Assembly (NCBI RefSeq): GCF_000376445.1
Contig: NZ_AQXI01000003.1
Location: 1-64,000 of the forward strand
Direction of reading: 5' to 3'
DNA: 64,000 nucleotides
Origin: Haladaptatus paucihalophilus DX253
GTDB taxonomy: Archaea > Halobacteriota > Halobacteria > Halobacteriales > Haladaptataceae
The notes under the pieces are model-generated. The model did no database searches and was not told the origin of the DNA. It saw nothing but the letters and a program-made list of their open reading frames with translations. The translations under genes and the position numbers were made by a program. Positions 43,564 to 52,821 of the stretch are shown here, one piece after another. Positions within the stretch are counted from its first letter, which is position 1. The number at the start of each line of letters is the position of its first letter.

Positions 43564-45537
43564 ATGGCGGGGGTATTCTTCGAACAACTCCTGAATGGGT
43601 TAACCATCGGCGCGGTGTACGTCCTGTTAGCGGCCGGTCTCTCCATCATCTTCGGCGTGATGGACGTCATCAACTTCGCCCACGGGGAGTTCTTCGCGCT
43701 CGGCGCGTACCTCGCCGTCGCCATCGTCGCCGTCGGCACCGGCGGCGGCATGTTCTGGCTCGCGTTGCTCGTCGCGCCGCTCGTCGTCGCCCTCATCGCG
43801 GCGGTCATCGAGCGCGGCACCATCCGCCCGCTCTACGGGCGAAACCCACTGTATCACATCCTCCTCACGTTCGGGTTGGTCCTCATCTTCGAGGACGTCA
43901 TCTCGTTCGTCTGGGGGGACAACGCCAAGCAGTTCGCCCAGCCACCGCTCCTCCGCGGTCCCGTCGATTTGCTCGGGTTCAGCTACTCGAAGTACAACTT
44001 CTTCGTCATCGCCATCGGCGTCGTGATGGCCGTCGGAACGTGGCTCCTGTTGAATCGCACGCGGTTCGGCCTCGTCGTTCGCGCTGGTGCACAGGACCGC
44101 GAGATGGTTCGTCACCTCGGCATCGACATCGACCGCTACTACACGTTGGTCTTCGCTTTCGGGGCGTTCCTCGCCGCGCTCGCCGGAATCGTCCTCGGCG
44201 CGAAACAGAGCGTCAACCCGGGGATGGGAAACTCGGTCATCATCCCTGCCTTCGTCATCGTCGTTCTCGGCGGATTGGGAAGTTTCCGCGGTGCGGTGGT
44301 CGGCGGGTTCGGCGTCGGTCTCATCGAGACGTTCCTCCGGAGTCCGCCGTTCGGCTTGGACGCGTTTCTGCCGAACCTCGAAGGGTTGGTTATCTTCCTG
44401 CTGATGATCGGAGTCTTACTCGTTCGCCCGCAAGGGTTGTTCGGCAACCCCGAGTGGGAGTCCTCGGACGGCGGCGGCGAACTGCTGACCGGCGGCGGTG
44501 GCGGCGTGTTGGACGGCCAAACGCGCTTCCGTCTCGGCGCGCTCGTCGTCGCCCTCCTCGCGCTCGCACCGCTCGGAATCGGCGTCCTCTACACCTCCTA
44601 CGAGGTGAACTCGCTGCTCCTGACCACGCTGGTCTGGGCGCTGTTCGCGTTGAGCCTCGACTTCGTGATGGGCTACGCCGGACTCGTCTCGCTGGGCCAC
44701 GTCCTCTTCTTCGGATTGGGCGCGTACAGCACCGTCCTTACGGTCGAACACGGGATGCCGTCCGTCTTCGTCGCCTTGGGCGTCGGGATGGTCGTCGCGG
44801 CCCTCGTCGCGTGGGCCGTCGGCCACCTCTCGATTCGCGTCTCCGGCGTGTACTTCTCGATGATCACTCTCGGCTTCGCGGAACTGTTCTTCCAACTCGT
44901 CCAGAAGGTCGGCTTCACGGGCGGCAGCGAAGGGCTGTTCGGATTCGACCCGGTGTACGGACTCACGAGCGGGCCGGAGGTCGGTGACGTGTCCCTCCTC
45001 GGCGACATCGAACTGTACTACTACTTCGTCCTCGCCGCGGTCGTCGGGTCGTACCTCCTCGCCAGACGGATGATGAACGCGCCGTTCGGGAGCGTGCTCC
45101 AGGGCATCCGCGAGAGCGAGGAGCGCGCCTCGTTCATCGGCTACGACGTGACCGCCTACAAGCGTCGCGCGTTCGTCGTCAGCGGCGGGTTGGCGGGGCT
45201 TGCAGGCGGTCTGTCGGCGATTCACACCGGCGGCGTCTCGCCGTCAGTCTTCGCGTGGATAAACTCCGGCGAGGTCATCGTGATGACCATCCTCGGCGGG
45301 ATGGGTACCCTATACGGGCCGATGATAGGTGCGGGCGTATTCTTCGGCCTGCAGGAACTCCTGCAGTCGTTCACCGAACAGTGGCAGGGAATTCTCGGCG
45401 TCGTGTTCGTCCTCTTCGTCATTTACGTCCCGGAGGGGCTTGTCTCGGTACCGGCGATGCTTTCCCGGCACACCAACGACGAGACCGGCGGCGGTCCCGA
45501 ACCGGTCGCGGAACCCGACTCGGAGGTGAGCAACTGA
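43564..45537 (+). CDS. Fused LivH-LivM ABC permease
   Basis: This 657-residue protein joins the two permeases of a branched-chain-type ABC transporter in one chain. The first half, to about residue 315, is LivH-like (MDVINFAHGEFFALGAY and LGSFRGAVVGG are its marks). A Gly-rich linker of about 20 residues follows. The second half, from about 335, is LivM-like (VMGYAGLVSLGHVLFFGLGAY and LGGMGTLYGPMIGAG). No frameshift is seen and the frame is continuous. The stop overlaps the start of the first ATPase gene (TGATG). Confidence 0.92.
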   Translation: MAGVFFEQLLNGLTIGAVYVLLAAGLSIIFGVMDVINFAHGEFFALGAYLAVAIVAVGTGGGMFWLALLVAPLVVALIAAVIERGTIRPLYGRNPLYHILLTFGLVLIFEDVISFVWGDNAKQFAQPPLLRGPVDLLGFSYSKYNFFVIAIGVVMAVGTWLLLNRTRFGLVVRAGAQDREMVRHLGIDIDRYYTLVFAFGAFLAALAGIVLGAKQSVNPGMGNSVIIPAFVIVVLGGLGSFRGAVVGGFGVGLIETFLRSPPFGLDAFLPNLEGLVIFLLMIGVLLVRPQGLFGNPEWESSDGGGELLTGGGGGVLDGQTRFRLGALVVALLALAPLGIGVLYTSYEVNSLLLTTLVWALFALSLDFVMGYAGLVSLGHVLFFGLGAYSTVLTVEHGMPSVFVALGVGMVVAALVAWAVGHLSIRVSGVYFSMITLGFAELFFQLVQKVGFTGGSEGLFGFDPVYGLTSGPEVGDVSLLGDIELYYYFVLAAVVGSYLLARRMMNAPFGSVLQGIRESEERASFIGYDVTAYKRRAFVVSGGLAGLAGGLSAIHTGGVSPSVFAWINSGEVIVMTILGGMGTLYGPMIGAGVFFGLQELLQSFTEQWQGILGVVFVLFVIYVPEGLVSVPAMLSRHTNDETGGGPEPVAEPDSEVSN

Positions 45538-46289
45538 TGGCGCTCCTCGAAACCACGGACCTGACGCGGCAGTTCGGGAACTTGGTCGCCACCGACGACG
45601 TGAATCTCGCCGTCGAAGCGGGCGAGTTTCGGAGCGTCATCGGCCCGAACGGGGCGGGAAAGACGACGCTGTTCAACCTGATTTCCGGCGCACTCTTTCC
45701 CACCTCGGGGACCATCACGTTCGCGGGCGAGGACGTCTCTCGACTCCCGCCGCACGAACGGGTTCGTCAGGGTATCGGGCGGTCGTTCCAGATAACGACG
45801 GTTTTCAGCGGTCTCAGCGTTCGTGAGAACGTCCGACTGGCCGCACAGTCCGGCCAGCGGTTCTCCCCGCGACAACGACTGTTCCACCCGACGGACGACT
45901 TTCCCGCTGTCGAAAAGCGCGTCGAGGAGGTCCTCTCGCAAATCGGCCTGACGGAACGGGCGGACGAACGCGCCTCCGCGCTGGCCTACGGCGACCGACG
46001 GCGACTGGAAATCGGCCTGGTGCTCGCCACGGACCCGCGGGTCGTCCTGCTGGACGAACCGACCGCCGGGATGAGCGTGGAGGAGACGCTGGCGACGATG
46101 GAACTCATCGACGACGTACTCGCCGACCGGACGGTGTTGCTCATCGAACACGACATCGACCTCGTGATGAACGTCTCCGACCGAATCACGGTGCTCAACC
46201 GCGGCCGCGAACTCGCGACCGGAACGCCGGCGCAGGTGGCGGCGAACGACGAGGTGCAGGCCGCGTACCTCGGAGGTGTTCGGACCTGA
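45537..46289 (+). CDS. livG: ABC transporter ATPase LivG-type
   Basis: This 250-residue ATPase powers the permease. Walker A GPNGAGKTT is at about residues 36-44, the Q-loop and signature (ASALAYGDRRRLEIG, near 150) follow, and Walker B reads VVLLDEP near 175. The extra loop before the signature is typical of LivG. ATG overlaps the permease stop (TGATG), and the stop overlaps livF in the same way. Confidence 0.92.
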   Translation: MALLETTDLTRQFGNLVATDDVNLAVEAGEFRSVIGPNGAGKTTLFNLISGALFPTSGTITFAGEDVSRLPPHERVRQGIGRSFQITTVFSGLSVRENVRLAAQSGQRFSPRQRLFHPTDDFPAVEKRVEEVLSQIGLTERADERASALAYGDRRRLEIGLVLATDPRVVLLDEPTAGMSVEETLATMELIDDVLADRTVLLIEHDIDLVMNVSDRITVLNRGRELATGTPAQVAANDEVQAAYLGGVRT

Positions 46290-47002
46290 TGCTCTCCATC
46301 GACAACCTGCGCGCGGGGTACGGCGAAACGGAAGTGCTCTCGGGCGTCTCGCTCGACGTTCCGGAGGGCGAAGTCGTCGCCCTCATCGGTCGAAACGGCG
46401 TCGGAAAGACGACCACGCTTCGCTCGATTACGGGCGCGCTGACGCCGAGGTCGGGCACGATTCGGTTCGACGGCGAGGACATCACCGGCTGTTCCCCCGT
46501 CGAATCCGTCAAGCACGGTATCGCGCTCGTCCCCGAAGAGCGACGGGTGTTTCCCGGTCTCACGGTCCGTGAAAATCTCTCCGTCGGGGCGCTCGGCGGG
46601 AACGACAGCGCGCGGCGAAAATCCGTCGAGGAGGTCCTCTCCGCGAGCGCGTTCGAAAACCTACAAGAACGCAAAAACAGCCGCGGCACCGACCTCTCCG
46701 GCGGCGAACAGCAGATGCTCTCCATCGCCCGGGCGCTGGTCTGTGGCGCGGATTTGCTCATGCTGGACGAACCGACCGAGGGCCTCGCCCCCCTCATCGT
46801 CGAACGCGTGGAGGCGCTCATCCGCGACCTGAACGAGGAGGGAATTACGGTCTTCCTCGTGGAGCAGAACGTCGCCGTCGCGCTCTCGCTGGCCGACAGG
46901 GTGTATCTCCTCGACCAAGGGCGAATCGTCTTCGAGGGGACCCCGCAGGAGTTGGAGGCGAACGAGGAACTGATGGACAGACACCTCGGAATCAGCGTCT
47001 AA
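46289..47002 (+). CDS. livF: ABC transporter ATPase LivF-type
   Basis: This 237-residue ATPase completes the transporter. Walker A GRNGVGKTT is at about residues 34-42, the signature LSGGEQQ near 135, and Walker B LLMLDEP near 155. Its final segment (LEANEELMDRHLGI) is typical of LivF. It overlaps livG by TGATG, so translation is coupled throughout. Confidence 0.93.
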   Translation: MLSIDNLRAGYGETEVLSGVSLDVPEGEVVALIGRNGVGKTTTLRSITGALTPRSGTIRFDGEDITGCSPVESVKHGIALVPEERRVFPGLTVRENLSVGALGGNDSARRKSVEEVLSASAFENLQERKNSRGTDLSGGEQQMLSIARALVCGADLLMLDEPTEGLAPLIVERVEALIRDLNEEGITVFLVEQNVAVALSLADRVYLLDQGRIVFEGTPQELEANEELMDRHLGISV

Positions 47003-47021
47003 GCGCATCTTTCGTCCGATT

Positions 47022-47504
47022 CTATTCCCGACCTCCTTCCCCGACTCGACTCCCGTTGACGAACAACTCCCGCGGCGGACGCCGGTTTTCGTGGTAATCG
47101 TCGTGGTACTCCATCAACTGGAAGAGCGCGCCGCTCGGGTTTCGCGGCGAGACGAACGCCTCCGTCCACGTATCGAATTCGGCTCGGTCGATGACGCGAA
47201 TCCCGTGTTCGCGGAGCGATTCGACGACGGCGGCGATGTCGGCGACTTCGAGCGTGACGTGGTGCAGCCCCGGTCCGTGTCGGTCGAGAAAGTCCGTGAG
47301 GAAGGTGTCGTCGGCTATCGGTTCGATGAGTTCGAGTCGGGAGGCGTCGCCCAACCGATAGTACGCCCACCGAAACCGCTCCTCGACCGTTTCGACCGAA
47401 AGTCGCTCGCAGCCGAGGGCGAGCAAAATCGGTTCGGCGTCCTCGATGGATTCGACGGCGATGCCGACGTGGTCCACTCGAATCGGCGTGTCGTGTGTGT
47501 TCAT
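47022..47504 (-). CDS. VOC-family protein, methylmalonyl-CoA epimerase-like
   Basis: This 160-residue protein has the vicinal oxygen chelate fold. The first repeat begins VDHVGIAVESIEDAEPIL at about 10-27, with its metal His, and the second includes PGLHHVTLEVADI with another His. The overall layout is close to methylmalonyl-CoA epimerase, but its neighbours do not support that pathway. It is convergent with livF, 20 bases away. ATG at 47504. Confidence 0.84.
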   Translation of the reverse strand: MNTHDTPIRVDHVGIAVESIEDAEPILLALGCERLSVETVEERFRWAYYRLGDASRLELIEPIADDTFLTDFLDRHGPGLHHVTLEVADIAAVVESLREHGIRVIDRAEFDTWTEAFVSPRNPSGALFQLMEYHDDYHENRRPPRELFVNGSRVGEGGRE

Positions 47505-47603
47505 TGCCCATGACGAAGGAACGGACCATCTTGAACGTGTAGGCGACAATCTATCACGGACGATTCGGGAAATTACATAACGCCGCTCCGTGTACGGTTT
47601 CGC

Positions 47604-48878
47604 ATGGGGTTCTATCAACGCGATTTCATGGAAGGGACGCGCGGAACGATGAGCGTCGATTGGGAGGAACGAATCGACATGCAGCGGATGCGCGAGGAGC
47701 GCAAGGAGCGCGCTCTCACTCGGATGCGCGAAGCGGGACTGGGGAGCATGCTCCTCATCAACGACCCGAACGTCCGCTACGTGACGGGGCTCGCCATGAC
47801 GGGCGGGTCCGGGGCCGACCACTACACCCTGCTCACCGAGGACGGCGATATCGTCCACTGGGACACGGCGGACCACGCGAGCAACCAACAGTTCAACTGC
47901 CCGTGGATTTCCGACATCCGCTACGCCTGCCCCGGCCTCGGGAACGTCCCGCGAGCGTCCGGGCGCGACTCCGCCCGCGACTGGTTGAAGGACAAGATGG
48001 CCGGACTCGTCTACGAGGCGATGGAGGAGTACGGCGTGGCGAAGGAACCGATGGGAATCGACATCGGCAACGCTCCCCTCATCTCGAAGTTCGAGGACCG
48101 CGGCGTGGACGTCCGCACCGACGAGTGCGCGAAGGTAATGGAGGACGCCCGCAAGGTGAAGACGCGCGACGAAATCGAGTGTCTGCGGATGGTCGCCGCG
48201 CTCTGTGAAGCGGGCTTCCAGCGCATCACGGAGACCGCAAAGCCGGGCGTCCGCGAGTCGGAAGTGTGGGGCGAAGCCACCCGCGAACTGTGGGGGCTCG
48301 GCGCGATGGTCCAAGGCGGCTACGTCACCTCCGGCCCGAACACGTGGCCGAAACACCAGGCGAACACCACGGACCGCATCATCCGTCCCGGCGACATCGT
48401 GTACGCCGACTTCTACAACATCGGCTTCATGGGCTATCGGTCCTGTTACTACCGAACCTTCAGCATGGGCGAGCCGACGCAAGCCCAGCAGGACGCCTAC
48501 GAAACCGCCCGCGACAACCTCTACGACGTGCTGGAACGCATCAAACCCGGCGCGACCACGGACGAGATTTGCAAGGGCTTCCCGGACATGGAGGGCGAAC
48601 ACGCCGACTGGTACGACGCCACCGACCACTGGCAGATGACGACCAACCACTGGGCGCACGGCCTCGGTCTCCAACTGTACGAAGTGCCGCTCATCTGGCG
48701 CGGCATTTCGCCCGACCACCCCATCGAAATCGAGGAGGGCATGACGATGGCCGTCGAGACGATGGAACCCGCCGACAGACAGGGTGTCCGCGTCGAGGAG
48801 ATGGTCGTCGTCCGCGAGAACGGCGTCGAGATTCTCAGCCAGTGGCCCGTCGAGGAAATCACGCAGATAGAGTATTGA
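47604..48878 (+). CDS. M24-family (creatinase/aminopeptidase P fold) protein
   Basis: This 424-residue protein has the pita-bread fold of M24 peptidases. The first metal Asp is Asp269 (YADFYN), the catalytic His region is HWAHGLG (His352), and Glu385 and Glu398 lie in MAVETMEP and RVEEM. The second metal Asp, expected after GY, is Cys281 (GYRSCYYRT). The dinuclear site is therefore probably incomplete, as in metal-free creatinases. The gene lies on the plus strand downstream of the Liv-type transporter, so it may process an imported amide or peptide-like solute. Confidence 0.85.
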   Translation: MGFYQRDFMEGTRGTMSVDWEERIDMQRMREERKERALTRMREAGLGSMLLINDPNVRYVTGLAMTGGSGADHYTLLTEDGDIVHWDTADHASNQQFNCPWISDIRYACPGLGNVPRASGRDSARDWLKDKMAGLVYEAMEEYGVAKEPMGIDIGNAPLISKFEDRGVDVRTDECAKVMEDARKVKTRDEIECLRMVAALCEAGFQRITETAKPGVRESEVWGEATRELWGLGAMVQGGYVTSGPNTWPKHQANTTDRIIRPGDIVYADFYNIGFMGYRSCYYRTFSMGEPTQAQQDAYETARDNLYDVLERIKPGATTDEICKGFPDMEGEHADWYDATDHWQMTTNHWAHGLGLQLYEVPLIWRGISPDHPIEIEEGMTMAVETMEPADRQGVRVEEMVVVRENGVEILSQWPVEEITQIEY

Positions 48879-48982
48879 GTCACAGTAACTGCGTTCGACG
48901 CTGTTTGTTTTCCTCGTTTTGTGTTCGCTCCTCTGCAACATCTATCTATAATTATTTTACTATAATATATCTTAGAATAAGA

Positions 48983-48990
48983 TTTAAATA
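48983..48990 (+). promoter_or_regulatory. TATA-like box of the microhalocin-like gene
   Basis: TTTAAATA is centred about 28 bases before the ATG at 49015. It favours that ATG over the one at 48994. Confidence 0.5.
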
Positions 48991-49014
48991 TCTATGGTGA
49001 TTAAAACTATATGT

Positions 49015-49722
49015 ATGACTAGAAAAAGAAAAATTAATCGGAGGAGTATTCTCAAAAAAGCTGGTGCGTCGGCGATCGGCGCTGTCGCCCTCAGTAGTAG
49101 TGGCGTCATGGCAGAGGAGCCGGAGCACGACCGGGAACTCGAAAAGCAGTATCTGAATGAGGGAGCACTTCGGAGTACGCTCGCCTCCCGCGGACACGAC
49201 GTGCTCGCTGAGCTGGCCGCACACGACATTATCGCACGACCGTCACCCGAGGTGTTCGATTTGGACACGAAACTCGACAGCACGCGAGTTGAAGCCTCGT
49301 GGGCCACCGACGGATGGACCGTCACGGAGTACACGAATCAGGAGGACGTTCGGACGGCTCATCTCATGTTTTCGAAGACAACCGACGAGTACGACCTCAC
49401 CCTTCACATCCAACCGCAGGCCGAGAAGGAGTACGCGCTGGTCGAATCCAAAGCGTCCGATGAGGAGTTCGCCATCGACCCCTCACTCGACAGGACGAAA
49501 TTCCCGCTGACGACCGACGGGGACGTGCAGGCGAGTAGTTGTTCGGACAGTTCATTCTGTACGGGAGAAATCTGCAAGGTTATCGGGGGCAGTCAGAGAG
49601 AATGTTACTCGAAACGTGCCTACATAACCTGCAATCAGCGAAACGGTAAGTGTCGCTGTTACTCGTCGGGTGAGGATTGTCCATATTCCGAAGGCCTCAA
49701 GGCCTGTTACATGTCGTGTTAG
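49015..49722 (+). CDS. Tat-exported precursor with ten-cysteine C-terminus, microhalocin-like
   Basis: This 235-residue protein begins with a Tat signal: two arginines at 9-10 (NRRSILKKAG), a hydrophobic stretch, and a possible cleavage after VMA at residue 33. A hydrophilic middle domain of about 140 residues follows. The last 62 residues (about 174-235) contain exactly ten cysteines, beginning SSCSDSSFC and ending KACYMSC. This layout is the same as the halocin C8 precursor, in which a Tat-exported protein is cut into an N-terminal immunity part and a C-terminal ten-Cys peptide antibiotic. I do not recognise this exact sequence. Local DNA upstream is AT-rich, a possible sign of transfer. 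No dedicated maturation gene is visible nearby. Confidence 0.75.
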   Translation: MTRKRKINRRSILKKAGASAIGAVALSSSGVMAEEPEHDRELEKQYLNEGALRSTLASRGHDVLAELAAHDIIARPSPEVFDLDTKLDSTRVEASWATDGWTVTEYTNQEDVRTAHLMFSKTTDEYDLTLHIQPQAEKEYALVESKASDEEFAIDPSLDRTKFPLTTDGDVQASSCSDSSFCTGEICKVIGGSQRECYSKRAYITCNQRNGKCRCYSSGEDCPYSEGLKACYMSC

Positions 49723-49822
49723 ATTCGGGCGGATAATTTCCGTCTTTTGACGAAACGATCGGCCCGGTGCCGTCTGCAGAAACGTTCCTTTTTTCGAACC
49801 GTTCCACGCACCAGCCACCGGC

Positions 49823-50767
49823 TCAGTCTGCCTTCGAAGATTCGGCACTTCCAGCGGCGCGTCCGTCGATATAGCCCCGAATCCCGCCGACGACTCGCGG
49901 CCACTTCACGAGGAGGAAGCCACAGAGGATGGCGAGGAAACCGCCCCCCGTCGTCGGGGTGAGTCCCTCGCCCAAGACGACCCAGCCGAAGACGGCGGCG
50001 AAGGGCGGGATGACGTACTCGATGAGTCCCATCTCTATCGGGCCGAGGCGGTGGAGGAGACGGAAGTAGACGAGGAACCCCAGCGCGCCGGGAACGACGG
50101 CGAGGTAGAGCACCCAGACGAACGAACTCGTCGTCGGTGCGGCGGCGGCGAACCCTTGCCCCGGAACGACGAACGCCGCGGCGTCGAGCGCGAGCGCGCC
50201 GACCGCGAGCATCCACGCTTGGAGGGAAAGCCCGGCGAGTCCGGCGTCGTCCTCGTCGGTGAACACGGCCCCGACGACCCACGCGACGGCGGCCCCGAGG
50301 ACGAACCAGACGCCCACGTCGCTGAGGAACCCCCCCGCGCTCGGGTTTGCGATGAGGACGACGCCGACGAATCCGAGGAGGACGCCGACGGCACCCCGCG
50401 CGGAGATGGATTCCTCCGGGCGGAACGCCGAGGTGACGACGGGCGTGAGAACCGGGACGAGGCCGAGGAGGGTCGATGCGACTGCGCTCGTGACGTACAC
50501 CTGCCCGGCGAAGAGGAGCGCGTGATGCAGGCCGATGTTGAACACGCCGCCGACGAGGACGGGCGTCCAGTCACCCCGCCCACGCGGTCGGAGCGAGCGC
50601 CCGGTCGCGGCGGCGACGGCGAAGAGGACGAACGCGGCCAAACTGAAGCGGACGGCGGCGAGAGCGACCGGCGGAAACCCGTCGAGCGCCGCCTTCGTCG
50701 CGGGGAACGCGGTCCCCCACACGGCGGCGAGCGAGAGATAGAGAGCGATGTCACGACGGCTAGCCAT
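49823..50767 (-). CDS. EamA/DMT-family transporter
   Basis: This roughly 314-residue protein has about ten hydrophobic helices in two five-helix EamA repeats, the layout of drug/metabolite transporters. VWGTAFPATKAALDGFPP near the N-terminus is the conserved first-repeat start, and LIEYVIPPFAAVFGWVVLGEGL near residue 255 marks the second. The solute is unknown. ATG 50767 is chosen (MASRRD); ATG 50776 three codons upstream is equally possible. Confidence 0.87.
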   Translation of the reverse strand: MASRRDIALYLSLAAVWGTAFPATKAALDGFPPVALAAVRFSLAAFVLFAVAAATGRSLRPRGRGDWTPVLVGGVFNIGLHHALLFAGQVYVTSAVASTLLGLVPVLTPVVTSAFRPEESISARGAVGVLLGFVGVVLIANPSAGGFLSDVGVWFVLGAAVAWVVGAVFTDEDDAGLAGLSLQAWMLAVGALALDAAAFVVPGQGFAAAAPTTSSFVWVLYLAVVPGALGFLVYFRLLHRLGPIEMGLIEYVIPPFAAVFGWVVLGEGLTPTTGGGFLAILCGFLLVKWPRVVGGIRGYIDGRAAGSAESSKAD

Positions 50768-51141
50768 TATCGGCATCTGGTCGTTGGTACTTAGATGGGT
50801 TTCGATACGAAACGATGAGGTGAATGGGGATTTCTTTTGTAAGTGTTCCAGTCTCGATGGGTACCTCTTTGAAAATTCTAACAACGCTCGTTACGGATAG
50901 AATCTGCTTTCGAGGTCCGTTCCGTCTCTCTGATGGCCTCGAAAGCCGTCGGGTAGTGTGCCCTCTCGCTCGTCCCAGCGCGCGTCACAGGGAAATCCGA
51001 GCACTCTCGAAACGAGAGAGAGGTGTAACTGAAACAGGCCCCGAATCATCAAAATAAGCCGAAAAAGAAACCATATTCGGTTACATATGTCGGAATTAGA
51101 TACATACACTTATTGGGAACCGTAACGGTTCTTAACGCGGG
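50768..51141. promoter_or_regulatory. Divergent intergenic region
   Basis: This 374-base region lies between the minus-strand transporter and the plus-strand aldehyde dehydrogenase. It has no gene I can support. AT-rich promoter candidates lie near 51090-51113 for the dehydrogenase. A perfect palindrome at 51117-51131 is described separately. Confidence 0.55.
51117..51131 (+). promoter_or_regulatory. Perfect palindrome upstream of the aldehyde dehydrogenase gene
   Basis: GAACCGTAACGGTTC has two 7-base arms around a single central A. It sits 10 bases before the ATG at 51142 and just after an AT-rich TATA-like stretch (about 51101-51113), where a repressor would block initiation. Confidence 0.5.
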
Positions 51142-52656
51142 ATGTCGACAAAATCAGCCAGTGAACGCAAAACCGAGATTCAACAACGCCACGAAACCGC
51201 CGCCGCCGAAGTCGTCCCGAGCGAACTGAAGCTGTACATCGGCGGGGAGTGGGTCGAAAGCGCCTCCGGCGAGACGTTTCAGACGAGAGACCCGACGACG
51301 GGCGAGGTACTGGCCGACGTACAAGCCGGAAATGCGGACGATATCGACCGCGCAGTCGAGGCCGCGTGGGAGGCGTACGACGAAACGTGGTCGGACTACT
51401 CCACCGCAGATCGACAGGAAGTCCTCGAAACCATCGCCGACAGAGTGGAGGCGAAAAAACAGGAGTTCGCCACGCTCGAATCGCTCGACAACGGCAAGCC
51501 GATTACCGAGGCGCGAATCGACATGGGACTCGTTGCCGACCACTTCCGGTACTTCGCCGGAGCGGCGCGGACGAACGAGGGGACGACCGTTCCGACGGAC
51601 GACAGCCGACACGTACAGACCATCCGCGAACCCTACGGCGTCGTCGGACAGATTATCCCGTGGAACTTCCCGCTGCTGATGGCGGCGTGGAAACTGGGTC
51701 CGGCCCTCTCCGCCGGAAACGCCGTCGTCCTGAAACCGGCAGAGGAGACGCCGTTGACCGTTCTCAAACTGATGGAGGAGATAGACGACGTGCTTCCGGA
51801 CGGCGTCGTCAACGTCGTCACCGGATACGGTCGGGAGGCCGGTGAACCGCTCACCCAGCACTCCGACGTGCGGAAACTCGCGTTCACCGGTTCGACGGAA
51901 GTCGGCAAATCCGTGATGAAGAACGCGGCGGACAACGTCGCCGACCTGACGCTCGAACTCGGCGGTAAGAGTCCGCTCGTCGTCTTCCCCGATGCCGATT
52001 TGGACAGGGCGGTTCAGACCACGATCATCTCCATCTTCTTCAACACGGGCGAGTGTTGCTGTGCGGGGTCGCGTTTGTTCCTCCACACCGACATCAAAGA
52101 CCAGTTCGTGGAGAAGTTGGCCGCGGCCGCGGAAGACCTCACGGTCGGCGACCCGCTCCTCGACAGCACCGACCTCGGTCCGAAGGTGACACAGGAGCAG
52201 GTGGACCGAACCATGGAGTACATCGAGACCGCCCGCGACTCCGGTGCCACGTTCGTTACCGGCGGCGAGGCACCGGACGACGAGGCGTTGGAGAACGGTT
52301 GTTTCGTCGCCCCGACGCTCATCGACGACATCGACCACGACAATAAAGCAGTGCAGGAGGAAATCTTCGGTCCCGTTCAGGAAGTGTTCGAGTGGACGGA
52401 CTACGACGAGATGATAGAGCGGGCGAACGACGTGGAGTACGGTCTCGCGGCGGGCGTCATCACGAACGACGTAACGAAGGCCTACGAAACCGCGAAGGAC
52501 ATCGAGGCGGGCAACATCTGGGTCAACCAGTACAACGACTTCCCCGCCGGACAGCCGTTCGGCGGCTACAAACAGTCCGGAATCGGACGCGAGACGGCGT
52601 TCGAAGCGGTCGAACACTACACCCAGACGAAGACCATCAACCTCTCGCTGAACTGA
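51142..52656 (+). CDS. Aldehyde dehydrogenase
   Basis: This 504-residue enzyme oxidises an aldehyde to the acid with NAD(P). The cofactor site FTGSTEVGKS is at about 248-257, the general base Glu272 is in LELGGKSP, and the catalytic Cys306 lies in GECCCAGSR. All expected residues are present. The length is normal for the family. A palindrome sits just before the gene, so it may be controlled by a repressor. Confidence 0.94.
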   Translation: MSTKSASERKTEIQQRHETAAAEVVPSELKLYIGGEWVESASGETFQTRDPTTGEVLADVQAGNADDIDRAVEAAWEAYDETWSDYSTADRQEVLETIADRVEAKKQEFATLESLDNGKPITEARIDMGLVADHFRYFAGAARTNEGTTVPTDDSRHVQTIREPYGVVGQIIPWNFPLLMAAWKLGPALSAGNAVVLKPAEETPLTVLKLMEEIDDVLPDGVVNVVTGYGREAGEPLTQHSDVRKLAFTGSTEVGKSVMKNAADNVADLTLELGGKSPLVVFPDADLDRAVQTTIISIFFNTGECCCAGSRLFLHTDIKDQFVEKLAAAAEDLTVGDPLLDSTDLGPKVTQEQVDRTMEYIETARDSGATFVTGGEAPDDEALENGCFVAPTLIDDIDHDNKAVQEEIFGPVQEVFEWTDYDEMIERANDVEYGLAAGVITNDVTKAYETAKDIEAGNIWVNQYNDFPAGQPFGGYKQSGIGRETAFEAVEHYTQTKTINLSLN

Positions 52657-52663
52657 CAGCGAT

Positions 52664-52676
52664 AATCGTCTTTTTC
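52664..52676 (+). terminator. T-rich terminator after the aldehyde dehydrogenase
   Basis: A run of five T residues (AATCGTCTTTTTC) follows the stop codon by several bases. It is a probable archaeal transcription stop. Confidence 0.4.
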
Positions 52677-52821
52677 GGAGCCGGGTTCGTGGCGATTTGA
52701 GCGATTCCGGGCTTCGAAGTACCCCCCGTCACAACCGAAATCGCAGTTGAGTGACTCACCCGCTCGCGGTCCGACTCTCATTCACGAACCATTACGTTCT
52801 CACGAATCAAACCGATTCTTC

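Noticed and set aside
47022-48941. A 639-codon minus-strand frame
   Set aside because: Most of it is antisense to the M24 gene. Only its last 160 codons, from ATG 47504, are real (VOC protein).
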